Shown in pieces: positions 32,459 through 43,236 of a stretch of DNA of 64,000 nt. The stretch is from contig CACMTR010000001.1 in NCBI GenBank assembly GCA_902616715.1, positions 431,187-495,186 on the forward strand, written 5' to 3'. Below the pieces are notes generated by a model. It had not been told where the DNA came from, ran no database searches, and saw nothing but the letters and a program-made list of their open reading frames with translations. Positions within the stretch are counted from its first letter, which is position 1, and each line of letters starts with the position of its first letter. This DNA is from an uncultured SAR86 cluster bacterium. GTDB lineage: Bacteria > Pseudomonadota > Gammaproteobacteria > Magnimaribacterales > AG-339-G14. A program made the translations under genes and the position numbers.

Positions 32459-33068
32459 AATTTTTGATTAAATCGATAAATTTTTTTAACTTAAAAGAGT
32501 CTTTTACACCTTTTTTTGATTCAACTCCACTACATACATCAACTCCGAAAGGAATAAAATAATCTAATAGCGATAAGATATTATTAGGATTTAATCCACC
32601 AGCAACGATTAGGTTATTTAAATCTTGAGGTATTTTTTTCCAATCAAATTTTTTTCCTGTTCCACCATGTAAATCTTCATTACCTGAATCTAAAAGAAAA
32701 TATTTTGCAGACGGATAATCTTTCTGATAATCGTAAGCGTTCATGGAGTCATCTATATTCATAGATTTAATAAATGGTCTGTCAAATTTTTTACAAAACT
32801 CTAAAGATTCATTCCCATGAAATTGCAAAACGCTATTTGGATAGATATCTAAAAACTTAAGAACTTCTCCTTCTTTAGGATTCACAAAGACAGGAACAAT
32901 AAGGACGTCATCATTTAAAGTATTTTTAATTTTTAATAATTCTTTTTTATTGACAAATCTTGGACTTTTTTCGTATTGATTTAAGCCAATAGCATCAGCC
33001 CCGTACTCTATTGAAAGATTTGCATCTTCATCGTTAGTGATTCCACATATTTTGATAAAGATACTCAT
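32448..33068 (-). CDS. trpF: Phosphoribosylanthranilate isomerase
   Basis: [61 protein letters not shown]. Confidence 0.96.
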   Translation of the reverse strand: MSIFIKICGITNDEDANLSIEYGADAIGLNQYEKSPRFVNKKELLKIKNTLNDDVLIVPVFVNPKEGEVLKFLDIYPNSVLQFHGNESLEFCKKFDRPFIKSMNIDDSMNAYDYQKDYPSAKYFLLDSGNEDLHGGTGKKFDWKKIPQDLNNLIVAGGLNPNNILSLLDYFIPFGVDVCSGVESKKGVKDSFKLKKFIDLIKNYER

Positions 33069-33077
33069 GGCAAAAAG

Positions 33078-33875
33078 TTAATTTGGAAGAATTTGATATT
33101 TAAACGGAGGTTTTTTTATTTTGAATTTTGAAGGATATTCAGGTCCAATAAAATATAGACCGTCAGAAGCTATAGTTTTTCCTGAAAGATTTCTGTCACG
33201 ACCCTCAATTATTGATTTCATTTGATCAGGATTTCTATTTTGTAATCCAAATTCTAAAAGAGTTCCTACCATAATTCTTACCATATTTAATAAAAAGGCA
33301 TTTGCTGATATTTCAAAGCTAATTAAATCTTTTTTTTTAGAAATATTAATTTCATAAATTTCTCTCATTGGAGACTTTGACTGACAACCTGAAGATCTAA
33401 AGCTTGAAAAATCATGTTCTCCAATTAAATAGTTTGAAGCATCTTTTATTATTTGTAGATTAATTTTATCTTTTAAATGTAATGTCCTATTTTTATAAAA
33501 TATTGATGTATTTTTTTTATTCAAAACAATGTACTTATAAGTCCTTTTAAAAGCTGAAAACCTAGCATGAAAATCATCCGGTACCTTTTTAACCCAAATC
33601 AACTTAATATCATCAGGCAAAATTGAATTGCATCCCTCAACCCAAGCTTTAAGCGTCCTTTTTTTTTCAGAATCAAAGTGAATAACTTGTGATAATGCAT
33701 TTACCCCAGCATCTGTCCTACCAGCACAAGTTGATTTGATTTCTGAATCAGCTATTTTTGAGAGAGCTTCGTCAACCCTAGATTGAATCGTATCGTCTGT
33801 AGATTTTTGAATTTGCCAGCCTTTATATTTTGTTCCAAAATATTCTACTCCGGCAGCATAACGTTTAATTTTCAT
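33078..33875 (-). CDS. truA: tRNA pseudouridine(38-40) synthase
   Basis: YKGWQIQ, CAGRTDAGVNALSQVIHFDS, FHARFSAFKRTYKY. Confidence 0.96.
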   Translation of the reverse strand: MKIKRYAAGVEYFGTKYKGWQIQKSTDDTIQSRVDEALSKIADSEIKSTCAGRTDAGVNALSQVIHFDSEKKRTLKAWVEGCNSILPDDIKLIWVKKVPDDFHARFSAFKRTYKYIVLNKKNTSIFYKNRTLHLKDKINLQIIKDASNYLIGEHDFSSFRSSGCQSKSPMREIYEINISKKKDLISFEISANAFLLNMVRIMVGTLLEFGLQNRNPDQMKSIIEGRDRNLSGKTIASDGLYFIGPEYPSKFKIKKPPFKYQILPN

Positions 33876-34755
33876 TGAAAGTTTTTAATAAGTCTTTAGC
33901 TTTATTAACAACAGATTCATCCTCGGCATTATCAATTATTTCTTTAATCAATATCTTGGCTTCATCAAAGTTTTTCATTTCAATATACATAGTTGCTAGA
34001 TTTAGTCTTGTTTCGAAAGGATCTCCAATCTCTTCGTACTCTTCATCTAAATTATCTTCATTCTTTTTCTCATTACTGAAATTTGCTGGTGAACTTCTTA
34101 CGTATAAAATTCCTAAAACAACCAAAAGGAGAGCTAAACCAACTATTAAAATTAACTGGTAATCAATTGAAGAACTTGAATTTATTTCTGCCAAACTTTC
34201 TTGTAGAGATTCTGCTGAATTAGAAGTCACATTTACGTAATTTTCAGAGTCAGAAGATTCAATATTGTTTGAAGTGATTTCTTCTTCAGATGAATCACTT
34301 TCTGCAATTATGAGAGAGTCTTCAAAATTTTCAATAGAAATACTCTCTGTTGATAGATAGTCTATATTTTCTGTTGGCTCACTTAAGGAATAAGTTGGTT
34401 CAGTCAATACAAGAACGTCTTGAAGCGCAACATAATCGGTGTATTTACTATCTATAATGGAATTTTGTTCTGCAACATCTCTAATGGACTGATATCTATC
34501 GTAAATATCCAATAAATACAAATCTGGTGTTTCTAACAACTGATCTTTTTTTAGAAAATTAATATTTCCTTGTTTAAAAGAATCAGGATTAAGATCTTGT
34601 ATCGCAATCATAATTTGATAAAGAGAAAAATCTGGATTATTTTTCTTAACTTCTATAGCAATAGACCAAAGATTATTATATTCATTACTTGAATACTCGA
34701 TCTGAGCTAGTAAAAGATTGGGTAGAAAAATTAGTAAAAAAAATAACCTAAACAT
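33865..34755 (-). CDS. FimV-like protein (miniaturised)
   Basis: N-terminal ...NNLWSIA...YQIMIAIQDLNPDSFKQGNINFLKKDQLLETP, central TM, C-terminal RLNLATMYIEMKNFDEAKILIKEII; located between asd and truA. Confidence 0.78.
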   Translation of the reverse strand: MFRLFFLLIFLPNLLLAQIEYSSNEYNNLWSIAIEVKKNNPDFSLYQIMIAIQDLNPDSFKQGNINFLKKDQLLETPDLYLLDIYDRYQSIRDVAEQNSIIDSKYTDYVALQDVLVLTEPTYSLSEPTENIDYLSTESISIENFEDSLIIAESDSSEEEITSNNIESSDSENYVNVTSNSAESLQESLAEINSSSSIDYQLILIVGLALLLVVLGILYVRSSPANFSNEKKNEDNLDEEYEEIGDPFETRLNLATMYIEMKNFDEAKILIKEIIDNAEDESVVNKAKDLLKTFNEN

Positions 34756-34759
34756 AATA

Positions 34760-35770
34760 TTATTTTTCCATAATACGTTCCATAATTTGTAAGCTATTTA
34801 AGGCTGCTCCTTTCCTTAAATTATCGGCAACAATCCATATATTTACTCTATCATCCTCCCAAAGATCGGCTCTAATTCTTCCCACAGAAACTGGATCTTT
34901 TCCTTCTGCATGCTCCAAAGGGTTTGGAGATAAGAAGTCTTTTTCTGAGTATTTTTCCAAGCCAGTTTGAGTTTCAAAGGCTCTATGCAAATTTGGTAAG
35001 TTAATTTTTTTATTCGTTTTGACGTGTGCAGCTATAGAGTGACCGTAAACTACTGGAACTCTTACCGTAGTTGCTGAAATGTTTATCTTTTCGTCAAGAA
35101 TTTTTTTTGTTTCATGAGAAATTTTCATTTCTTCATCGGTATAGTCATTTTCTTCTAAATTTCCAGCTGGGATTACATTAAAAGCTATTTGTGCGCCATA
35201 GACCTCATTCTTAGTACTCTCATTATTTAACGATTGTTTTGTTTGATTTATTAATTCATCGATTGCATTTTGTCCAGATCCACTAACTGCTTGAAAAGTC
35301 ACTACGTCGACTCTAGTAATTTCGAATAAATCATGAATAGGCTTTAAAGCTACTAGTAATTGAGCAGTAGAACAATTGGGATTCGAAATTATTATTGGAT
35401 CATTTATTTGTTTCAAAACATCTCCATTTACTTCTGGAATTATTAGAGGAATATCTTCTTCCCTTCTAAATTTGGATGAGTTGTCTATAACTGTACAACC
35501 TTGCGATAGAGCTTTAGGAGCAAATTCGCCAGAAATTTCTGCCCCAGCAGAAAAGAAAGCAATATCAACCAAAGAAAAATCGAAAGTTGATAAATCTTTC
35601 ACTTCAAATTGTTGATCTCCGCAGGATATTAATTTTCCTTCTGACTTTTTACTTGCCAGTAGATGTAAATCTTTTTTTCCAGAAAAATTATTTTCTAATA
35701 GCTCTAAAAAAACTCTGCCCACAGCACCAGTAGCACCGACAACGGCTATTCTTTTATTTAAGTTTTTCAA
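34760..35770 (-). CDS. asd: Aspartate-semialdehyde dehydrogenase
   Basis: AVVGATGAVGRVFLELL, IISNPNCSTAQLLVALKPI, VSGSGQNAIDEL. Confidence 0.96.
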   Translation of the reverse strand: MKNLNKRIAVVGATGAVGRVFLELLENNFSGKKDLHLLASKKSEGKLISCGDQQFEVKDLSTFDFSLVDIAFFSAGAEISGEFAPKALSQGCTVIDNSSKFRREEDIPLIIPEVNGDVLKQINDPIIISNPNCSTAQLLVALKPIHDLFEITRVDVVTFQAVSGSGQNAIDELINQTKQSLNNESTKNEVYGAQIAFNVIPAGNLEENDYTDEEMKISHETKKILDEKINISATTVRVPVVYGHSIAAHVKTNKKINLPNLHRAFETQTGLEKYSEKDFLSPNPLEHAEGKDPVSVGRIRADLWEDDRVNIWIVADNLRKGAALNSLQIMERIMEK

Positions 35771-36821
35771 TTACTAAATCCCCCATTTCTGATGTGGAAA
35801 CCAATTTTGATTTTTCGTTTGCTATATCACGTGTAGCAAATCCGTCTTTTAAGACCTTCTCTACTGCATTTTCAATATCAAGAGAAATTGTTTCATTGGC
35901 AAAAGTGTATTTAAACATCATTGCAATAGACAAAATACCAGCCAGAGGGTTCGCGATTGACTTGCCAGCAATGTCTGGAGCTGTTCCATGAACTGGTTCA
36001 AATAATCCTTTTGAATTCAAATCTAGAGAGGCTGAAGGAAGCATGCCGATAGAGCCTGATAAAATAGAACTAATATCGGAAAGTATGTCGCCAAAAAGAT
36101 TGGAAGATAAAATTACATCGAATTGTTTTGGATTTTGAACTAACTGCATTGCTGCATTGTCCACCAACATGTGTTCCAATTTAACCTCTGGATACTTTTT
36201 AGAAACTTTGTTCACGATGCCTCTCCAAAATTCTGAAACTTCTAAAACATTTGCCTTATCAACTGAGCATAATTTTTTCCCTCTTTTCATGGCGCTCTTG
36301 AAAGCTACTTCGGCAATTCGCTCAACCTCAGAGGTTGAATAAATCATAGTATTAAAAGCTGAATCAGATTTTATTTCTCTTGGAGTGCCAAAATAAATAC
36401 CACCAGTTAATTCCCTCACAATTAGTATATTTAATCCTTCTATGACTTCCTTTTTTAAGGAAGAGGTATCTTCAAGACCAGGAAAAGCCATTGATGGTCT
36501 TAAATTTGCAAATAAGTCGAGTTCAGATCTTATTTTCAGCAACCCCTTCTCTGGTTTATTTGCAGGTTCTAAACTATCCCATTTTGGGCCTCCAACACCT
36601 CCAAGGAAGACTGCATCTGACTCTTTAGCGATTTCAATTGTAGAATCTGATATTGGTGAGCCTTCTTCATCAATTGCGATTCCGCCAATAAGACGATCAC
36701 TTACCTCAACATCAAAATCATGTTTTTGTGAGACATAAAGTAAAACTTTATTAGCCTCATTACTAATTTCTGGACCAATGCCATCGCCAGGAAGAAAAAG
36801 TATATGTTTTGATTTACTCAT
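35754..36821 (-). CDS. leuB: 3-isopropylmalate dehydrogenase
   Basis: LPGDGIGPEI, ANLRPSMAFP, VRELTGGIYFGTPRE, NLFGDILSDISSILSGSIGMLPSASL, EPVHGTAPDIAGK. Confidence 0.97.
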   Translation of the reverse strand: MSKSKHILFLPGDGIGPEISNEANKVLLYVSQKHDFDVEVSDRLIGGIAIDEEGSPISDSTIEIAKESDAVFLGGVGGPKWDSLEPANKPEKGLLKIRSELDLFANLRPSMAFPGLEDTSSLKKEVIEGLNILIVRELTGGIYFGTPREIKSDSAFNTMIYSTSEVERIAEVAFKSAMKRGKKLCSVDKANVLEVSEFWRGIVNKVSKKYPEVKLEHMLVDNAAMQLVQNPKQFDVILSSNLFGDILSDISSILSGSIGMLPSASLDLNSKGLFEPVHGTAPDIAGKSIANPLAGILSIAMMFKYTFANETISLDIENAVEKVLKDGFATRDIANEKSKLVSTSEMGDLVIEKLK

Positions 36822-37455
36822 TTAAGATCCAAGGCCTTAATTGTTTAAGTTTATTTTCATAATTAGAAATTTCTGTTTCATATTTCAAACTAAATCCAAT
36901 ATCGTCTAAACCTTCCAATAAACAATTCTTTCTAAATTCATCTATTTCAAAATCTATCAATTTAATATTTTGGATCTTGATCTTTTGATTAATTAAATCG
37001 ATCTCAATTTGTTTCTGAGAATTTTGTCGTTGTTGAAAAAAAATTTCGTTTATTTGATCTTGAGATATTTTTATCGCTAAAACTCCATTTTTGAAACAAT
37101 TATTAAAAAAAATATCACCAAAAGAAGATGCTATAACCACATTGATTCCAAAGTCCTTAAGAGCCCAAACAGCATGTTCTCTGCTAGAACCGCAACCAAA
37201 ATTATCATCGGAAATGAGCACATTGATTCCCGAATAAGTTGGTTTATTTAAAATAAAGTCTGGATTGATCTTTCTATCCGAGAGCTTTTTTCCAAGAAAT
37301 CCTTCGTCTAAAAATCTCCAGGCATCAAATAAATAAGGACCAAGTCCTGTCTTTGAAATTGATTTTAAAAATTGTTTTGGAATAATTTGGTCAGTATCTA
37401 CGTTAGCTTTTTCCAAACATGCGAATTCCCCAGAATATAAATTAGAATTTTTCAT
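36814..37455 (-). CDS. leuD: 3-isopropylmalate dehydratase small subunit
   Basis: ANVDTDQIIPKQFLK, NFGCGSSREHAVWAL, FGDIFFNNCFKNG. Confidence 0.97.
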   Translation of the reverse strand: MKNSNLYSGEFACLEKANVDTDQIIPKQFLKSISKTGLGPYLFDAWRFLDEGFLGKKLSDRKINPDFILNKPTYSGINVLISDDNFGCGSSREHAVWALKDFGINVVIASSFGDIFFNNCFKNGVLAIKISQDQINEIFFQQRQNSQKQIEIDLINQKIKIQNIKLIDFEIDEFRKNCLLEGLDDIGFSLKYETEISNYENKLKQLRPWILNE

Positions 37456-38852
37456 TAAAGCTCTCTGACGTCTATAAACTTTCCTTCGAGCGATGCTGCC
37501 GCTGCCATTGTTGGACTAACCAAATGGGTGCGGCCTTTAAAACCTTGTCTGCCTTCAAAATTTCTATTAGAAGTTGATGCGCATCTTTCAAATTCTTTTA
37601 ATTGATCTGGATTCATACCAAGACACATAGAACATCCGGCGTCTCTCCATTCAAATCCAGCTGTCTTAAATATTTCATCCAAACCTTCTGCTTCAGCTTG
37701 TTTTTTAACGAGTCCTGAACCAGGTACTACTATTGCTCTTTTAATATTTTTTGAAATTTTATTGCCATCCAAAATTTTTGAAGCTGCTCGTAAATCTTCA
37801 ATTCTTGAATTGGTGCAAGAACCTATGAAAATTTGATCGAGTTCAATGTCTTTAATTTTTGTTCCAGGTTTTAGACCCATATAATCCAAAGCAGACATTA
37901 GAGTTTTATTGTCTTCTTTAACATCAGGAATTGAATCATCAACATGAGTCACCATTTCTGGTGAAGTTCCCCAAGTAACTTGCGGTAAAATTTCTTCTGC
38001 ACTAAAAGAATGAATTTTATCAAAGCTTGCATTTGGATCAGTTTTTAAAGTCTTCCAATAATTTATGGCATTTTCTAACTCTTTTCCTTTAGGTGCAAAA
38101 GGTTTATCTGAAACATAATCAAAGGTTTTTTCATCTGGGGCAACCATACCTGCCCTAGCCCCAGCTTCTATTGCCATATTGCAAAGAGTCATTCTTCCTT
38201 CCATGGACAAATTTTCTATAGCTTCGCCTGAATATTCAATGACGTGTCCAGTTCCGCCAGCTGTTCCAATTCTTCCTATGATAAACATTGTAATATCTTT
38301 AGCAGTAACTCCCTTTTGGAGTTCTCCAACTATTTCGATCAACATATTTTTTTGTTTTTGAGAAACCAAACATTGAGTTGCCAAAACATGTTCAACCTCA
38401 CTTGTGCCTATTCCCATAGCTAATGATCCAAAAGCTCCATGAGTAGATGTATGAGAATCACCACAAACGATTGTCATGCCGGGAAGTGTAATACCTTGTT
38501 CAGGTCCAATAACATGAACAATTCCCTGTCTTTCGTCATTAAGTTTGAACTGATTTATACCAAATTCATCACAATTATCATTCAAAGTTACAACTTGAAG
38601 TTTGCTTACAGGGTCTTTAATACCTTCTATGTCTTTTGCACGCTCAGTCGTAGGCACATTATGATCTGGAGTTGCAATAATAGTATTTATTTGACGAGGA
38701 ATTAAATTATTCTGACGAAGGCCATCAAATGCTTGTGGGGAAGTAACCTCATGTACGAGATGCCGATCAATGTACATAAGTGTGCTTCCATCTTCTCTAT
38801 CCACTACGAAGTGTTCTTCCCAAATTTTATCGTAAAGAGTTTTTTGAGACAT
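37455..38852 (-). CDS. leuC: 3-isopropylmalate dehydratase large subunit
   Basis: [66 protein letters not shown]. Confidence 0.98.
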   Translation of the reverse strand: MSQKTLYDKIWEEHFVVDREDGSTLMYIDRHLVHEVTSPQAFDGLRQNNLIPRQINTIIATPDHNVPTTERAKDIEGIKDPVSKLQVVTLNDNCDEFGINQFKLNDERQGIVHVIGPEQGITLPGMTIVCGDSHTSTHGAFGSLAMGIGTSEVEHVLATQCLVSQKQKNMLIEIVGELQKGVTAKDITMFIIGRIGTAGGTGHVIEYSGEAIENLSMEGRMTLCNMAIEAGARAGMVAPDEKTFDYVSDKPFAPKGKELENAINYWKTLKTDPNASFDKIHSFSAEEILPQVTWGTSPEMVTHVDDSIPDVKEDNKTLMSALDYMGLKPGTKIKDIELDQIFIGSCTNSRIEDLRAASKILDGNKISKNIKRAIVVPGSGLVKKQAEAEGLDEIFKTAGFEWRDAGCSMCLGMNPDQLKEFERCASTSNRNFEGRQGFKGRTHLVSPTMAAAASLEGKFIDVREL

Positions 38853-38857
38853 AGCGT

Positions 38858-39958
38858 TTAATCTTTTTCGGATGGAATCTTGGTGTACTCTTGAGGTTTA
38901 TCCTGATTTTGAGCTCTATTTCTCAAAAAGTGATCGATCAAAACTATTGCTGTCATTGCTTCAACAATCGGTACTGCTCTAATTCCTACACAAGGATCGT
39001 GCCTACCTTTAGAGATAACCTCGACTGACTCTCCCTCTTTATTCACTGACTTTCCTTTGACTAAAATACTTGAGGTTGGTTTAAGAGCTACTTTTGCTAA
39101 CAAATTTTGACCTGTAGAAATTCCTCCAGAAATTCCTCCCGAATGATTAGATTCAAAACCTTCTGGAGATATTTCATCTCTATTGACGGAACCTTTGAGA
39201 TTAACTACATCCGTTCCATTACCAATTTCCACTGCTTTGACTGCATTTATGCTCATCAAAGCATGAGCAATGTCAGCATCCAACTTATCAAAAACTGGTT
39301 CTCCTAAACCTAAAGGCATATTTGAAGCTTCAACAGAAATCGATGCGCCAATTGAATCGCCTTCATCTCTTAATTGGTCTATGTATTTTTCAAGTGTTGG
39401 GATTAAAGATTCATCAGGGCAAAAAAATGGATTTGAATTAATAATTTTTTCATCAAAGTTAGTTATTTTATGCTCGCCAATTTGGTTGATGTAGCCAAAA
39501 ATATTCACGCCTAATTTGTCCTTGAGAAATTTCTTCGCTATTGCGCCAGCTGCAACTCGCATAGCGGTTTCTCTTGCTGAAGATCTTCCTCCTCCACGAT
39601 GGTCTCTAATTCCGTATTTTTGAATATATCCATAGTCAGCGTGAGAAGGACGATACACATCTTTCAATTTATCGTAATCAGAACTTTTTTGGTCTTTATT
39701 TTTGATTAATAATCCGATCGGTGTGCCTGTGGTTTTTCCTTCGAAAACTCCAGATAAGATTTCTACTATATCGTCTTCTTTTCTTTTTGTCGTATACTCA
39801 TTTGATCCAGGCTTTCTCCTATCAAGATCTATTTGTATTATCGATTCATCAATTTCAATTCCAGGCGGACATCCGTCTATGACACAGCCCATGGCTTGAC
39901 CATGGCTTTCACCAAAGGTTGTAACTACAAAACTTTTTCCAATACTATTTCCAGACAT
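38858..39958 (-). CDS. aroC: Chorismate synthase
   Basis: [54 protein letters not shown]. Confidence 0.98.
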   Translation of the reverse strand: MSGNSIGKSFVVTTFGESHGQAMGCVIDGCPPGIEIDESIIQIDLDRRKPGSNEYTTKRKEDDIVEILSGVFEGKTTGTPIGLLIKNKDQKSSDYDKLKDVYRPSHADYGYIQKYGIRDHRGGGRSSARETAMRVAAGAIAKKFLKDKLGVNIFGYINQIGEHKITNFDEKIINSNPFFCPDESLIPTLEKYIDQLRDEGDSIGASISVEASNMPLGLGEPVFDKLDADIAHALMSINAVKAVEIGNGTDVVNLKGSVNRDEISPEGFESNHSGGISGGISTGQNLLAKVALKPTSSILVKGKSVNKEGESVEVISKGRHDPCVGIRAVPIVEAMTAIVLIDHFLRNRAQNQDKPQEYTKIPSEKD

Positions 39959-40011
39959 TTCTCTATAAACTAATCAAATTATACGCTTTTGTGAGGAATA
40001 TACTTAAGTAG

Positions 40012-40659
40012 ATGGAATTAAACCAATATAGTTCGATTTTTTGGGATTTTGGTGGTGTTATCACCTCGAGTCCTTTTGAAGCGTTTAACAAATTTGAAAT
40101 AGAAAACGATCTTCCAGAAAATTTCCTAAGAAAAGTTAACTCTACGAACCCTCAAAATAATGCTTGGGCTCTTTTAGAGCAATCCAAAATTAATCAGATG
40201 GAATTTAATGAACTTTTTTTTAAAGAAAGTTCTGAACTTGGATACGGGGTAGAAGGATTAAAAGTTTTAAATTTATTAGAAGGCGATCTTAGATTAGGAA
40301 TGGTTGACATTATAAAAACTCTCAAGAAAATGAAGTTTACCCAAGCTTGCCTTACCAATAATTTTATTCCAGATAATGAAAATCAACCTGACATGATTGA
40401 TCTAAATAAAAAAGCAGAAATTTTTAATCTATTCGATTTTATATTCGAATCTAAAGAAATTGGTTTAAGAAAACCTGATCAGGCTTTTTACGATTATGTT
40501 TTAGAAAAAGTTGGCATTTCTCCTAAAAAAATTATTTTTTTAGACGACTTGGGAATTAATTTAAAACCCGCAAAAGTAATGGGCATGACAACGATTAAAG
40601 TAATATCTGAATCCCAAGCTAGAGCAGATTTAGAGACAATCCTAAAGATAAAGTTCTAG
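40012..40659 (+). CDS. HAD family hydrolase (haloacid dehalogenase / epoxide hydrolase N-terminal-like)
   Basis: SSIFWDFGGVITSSPFEAF, CLTNNFIPD, GLRKPDQAFYDYVLEK, IIFLDDLGINLKPAKVMGM. Confidence 0.9.
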   Translation: MELNQYSSIFWDFGGVITSSPFEAFNKFEIENDLPENFLRKVNSTNPQNNAWALLEQSKINQMEFNELFFKESSELGYGVEGLKVLNLLEGDLRLGMVDIIKTLKKMKFTQACLTNNFIPDNENQPDMIDLNKKAEIFNLFDFIFESKEIGLRKPDQAFYDYVLEKVGISPKKIIFLDDLGINLKPAKVMGMTTIKVISESQARADLETILKIKF

Positions 40660-40660
40660 T

Positions 40661-42100
40661 TTAATTTTCAACAAAGAGATCAACAAACTCTCTTACTGGA
40701 AGATTAAAGAGTTTTTCATTATCTTCAAATAAAGACATGATGCCTTTAACTCGATCCTCAGAAAATTGAGTCATGAGATTTTTTTTGAATTTTTTAATCA
40801 ATATTGGTATGCCTTCCGCTCTTCTATTTTTATGGCCAATTGGATAATGAACTTCCTCTATATCTGTACAGGTGCCATCTTTGAAAAATATTTGTAATGA
40901 ATTCGCGATAGATCTTTTTGAAGGGTCTAAATAATCTTTTGAAAAACTTAAATCTTCTTCGATCTCCATTTTTTCTCTTAAACTATCAACCAAGGGATCT
41001 TTTGCAACAGAGTCTTCATAATCCTCGGCAACTAGATCACCTTTTATGAGCCCAATGGCAGTCATATACTGCAAACAATGATCTCTATCGGCAGGATTAT
41101 TTAACTTACCTTCCTTACTTATAATTCTTATTGCAGATTCGTGTGTAATTATTTTTATTTTATCTATTTCGTCAAACTTATTTTTTATCTCATGGTGAAG
41201 TTTAACTGCTGCTTCAACAGCTGTTTGAGCATGAAACTCTGCAGGAAAAGAAATTTTAAATAGAACATTTTCCATTACATAAGATTCAAACTCTTGATTA
41301 ATAATCAGATCTTTTCCATTAAATAAAACATCCTTAAAACCCCAAGTTGGAGCAGAAATAGCACTGGGATATCCAATTTGTCCTTTTTTTGTTAACCAAA
41401 CAAGTTGCATTGCTCTACTAGTCGCATCTCCAGCTGCCCATGATTTGCGTGGACCAGCATTCGGGGCGTGTCTATAGGTCCTTAAGCTCTGACCATCTAC
41501 AAATGCCTGAGATAAAGCATCAATTGTTTGGTCTTTGGTAAGACCTAAAATAACGGAAATTACTCCAACAGAGGCAATTTTTACTAACAAGACATGATCA
41601 AGTCCAACTCTATTGAAACTATTTTCCAATGCCATAACACCTTGTATTTCATGAGCCTTGATCATAGAAGAAATAATATCTCTAACTGATATATTTCTTT
41701 CAGGAAAATTTTGTGAGATGTAATCACAAGCAGATAGAATACCTCCTAAATTATCTGAAGGATGGCCCCATTCTGCGGCAAGCCAAGTGTCATTAAAATC
41801 AAGCCATCGAATAATAGCTCCATTATCCCAAGCTGCTTTAATTGGATCGAGTTTAAAATTAGTTCCTAAAACTCGAACGCCGTTAGGGACTTCTGTTCCA
41901 TCTATATGGGGACCAAGTAAAGATTTACACTCTGGAAAAGTTAAAGCTAAAAGTCCGCATCCGATTGTGTCCATTAAACAATATTTCGCAGTACTTATAG
42001 CCTCATCACTAGTGATGTTGTAATCATGCACATAATCTGCAATTTTTTGAATTAATTCGTCTGGATCGGGACGAACATTAGTCTCTACTGTAATGGACAT
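40661..42100 (-). CDS. prpD: MmgE/PrpD family 2-methylcitrate dehydratase
   Basis: KYCLMDTIGCGLLAL, IRWLDFNDTWLAAEWGHPSDNLGGIL; adjacent to prpC and prpB. Confidence 0.95.
   Translation of the reverse strand: MSITVETNVRPDPDELIQKIADYVHDYNITSDEAISTAKYCLMDTIGCGLLALTFPECKSLLGPHIDGTEVPNGVRVLGTNFKLDPIKAAWDNGAIIRWLDFNDTWLAAEWGHPSDNLGGILSACDYISQNFPERNISVRDIISSMIKAHEIQGVMALENSFNRVGLDHVLLVKIASVGVISVILGLTKDQTIDALSQAFVDGQSLRTYRHAPNAGPRKSWAAGDATSRAMQLVWLTKKGQIGYPSAISAPTWGFKDVLFNGKDLIINQEFESYVMENVLFKISFPAEFHAQTAVEAAVKLHHEIKNKFDEIDKIKIITHESAIRIISKEGKLNNPADRDHCLQYMTAIGLIKGDLVAEDYEDSVAKDPLVDSLREKMEIEEDLSFSKDYLDPSKRSIANSLQIFFKDGTCTDIEEVHYPIGHKNRRAEGIPILIKKFKKNLMTQFSEDRVKGIMSLFEDNEKLFNLPVREFVDLFVEN
40685..40717 (+). 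terminator. Candidate terminator hairpin of the HAD gene, inside prpD 3' CDS
   Basis: AAACTCT...AGAGTTT outer stem with inner TCTT-ACTGG-AAGA, followed by TTC. Confidence 0.3.
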
Positions 42101-42107
42101 GAGTTTT

Positions 42108-43232
42108 TTATCTGTCTTCTAAATCAGCCCATTCAGAAAAATCTGGTCCTATATATTCTTCACTAGGTCTGATAATTCTATTATCTGCTCTTTGTTCAAA
42201 AATATTTGCTGCCCAGCCAGAGGTTCTTCCAATAACGAATAACGGCGTAAAAAGTTTAGTTGGAATTTTTAGATAAGAGTAAGCTGAAGCCATAAAAAAA
42301 TCAGTATTTGCAAACATATTTTTTTCTTCGTCCATAGTTTTTTCTATCTGCTCAGAAACTAAATATAAAGTTTCATCACCATTATTCTTACTTAGTTTTT
42401 CTGACCACTTTTTAATAATGGCGTTTCTTGGATCCTCTGTACTATATACCGCATGCCCAAATCCCATTATTTTTTCCTTATTATCTAACATTTTAAGAAC
42501 AGTAGATTTTGCTTCTTCAGTTGTCGAAAATTGTTCTATTAACTCCATTGCAGCCTCATTGGCGCCACCATGAAGAGGTCCTCTAAGAGTACCAATCGCT
42601 CCAGTTATGCAGGAATGAATATCAGAAAGTGTTGAGGCGCATGTTCTCGCTGTAAAAGTCGAAGCATTGAATCCATGTTCGGCATATAAAATTAAAGAAG
42701 TATCTAAACATCTTATATGATCCTCACTGGGTTCATCGCCATGTAATAGAGATAAGAAATGACCTCCGATGGTTTCATAATCTGAGGAAGTATTAACTTT
42801 TTTTCCTTCATGAGAGTATTTGTACCAATAAACTATTATTGAAGCCATTGTCGCAAGAATCCTATCAGCAGATTCTTGCTGATTACTAAATTCACCTTCA
42901 GGTTCAATATTCCCTAACATAGAGCAACCAGTCCTCATAACATCCATTGGATGAGCGGATGCAGGTATTCTCTCTAGAACTTCGAGAATAGGATTTGGAA
43001 GAGATCGCATGGAAATTAATTTACTAGAATAATTTTCATATTCATCTTTATTGGGAAGAGAGCCGTACATTAAAAGATAAGCAACTTCTTCAAACTTTGC
43101 TTTTTCAGAAAGAACTTCAATGGGATAACCTCTATAAGTTAATCCCTTCCCTGCCTTTCCAACAGTTGAAAGTGATGTTTTTCCGGCCACTTGGCCCCTT
43201 AGGCCCGCACCTTCTAATTTTTTATCGGACAT
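42108..43232 (-). CDS. prpC: 2-methylcitrate synthase / citrate synthase family
   Basis: GLRGQVAGKTSLSTVGKAGKGLTYRGYPI, GPLHGGANEAAMELIEQF, MGFGHAVYSTEDPR. Confidence 0.95.
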   Translation of the reverse strand: MSDKKLEGAGLRGQVAGKTSLSTVGKAGKGLTYRGYPIEVLSEKAKFEEVAYLLMYGSLPNKDEYENYSSKLISMRSLPNPILEVLERIPASAHPMDVMRTGCSMLGNIEPEGEFSNQQESADRILATMASIIVYWYKYSHEGKKVNTSSDYETIGGHFLSLLHGDEPSEDHIRCLDTSLILYAEHGFNASTFTARTCASTLSDIHSCITGAIGTLRGPLHGGANEAAMELIEQFSTTEEAKSTVLKMLDNKEKIMGFGHAVYSTEDPRNAIIKKWSEKLSKNNGDETLYLVSEQIEKTMDEEKNMFANTDFFMASAYSYLKIPTKLFTPLFVIGRTSGWAANIFEQRADNRIIRPSEEYIGPDFSEWADLEDR

Positions 43233-43236
43233 GAAA

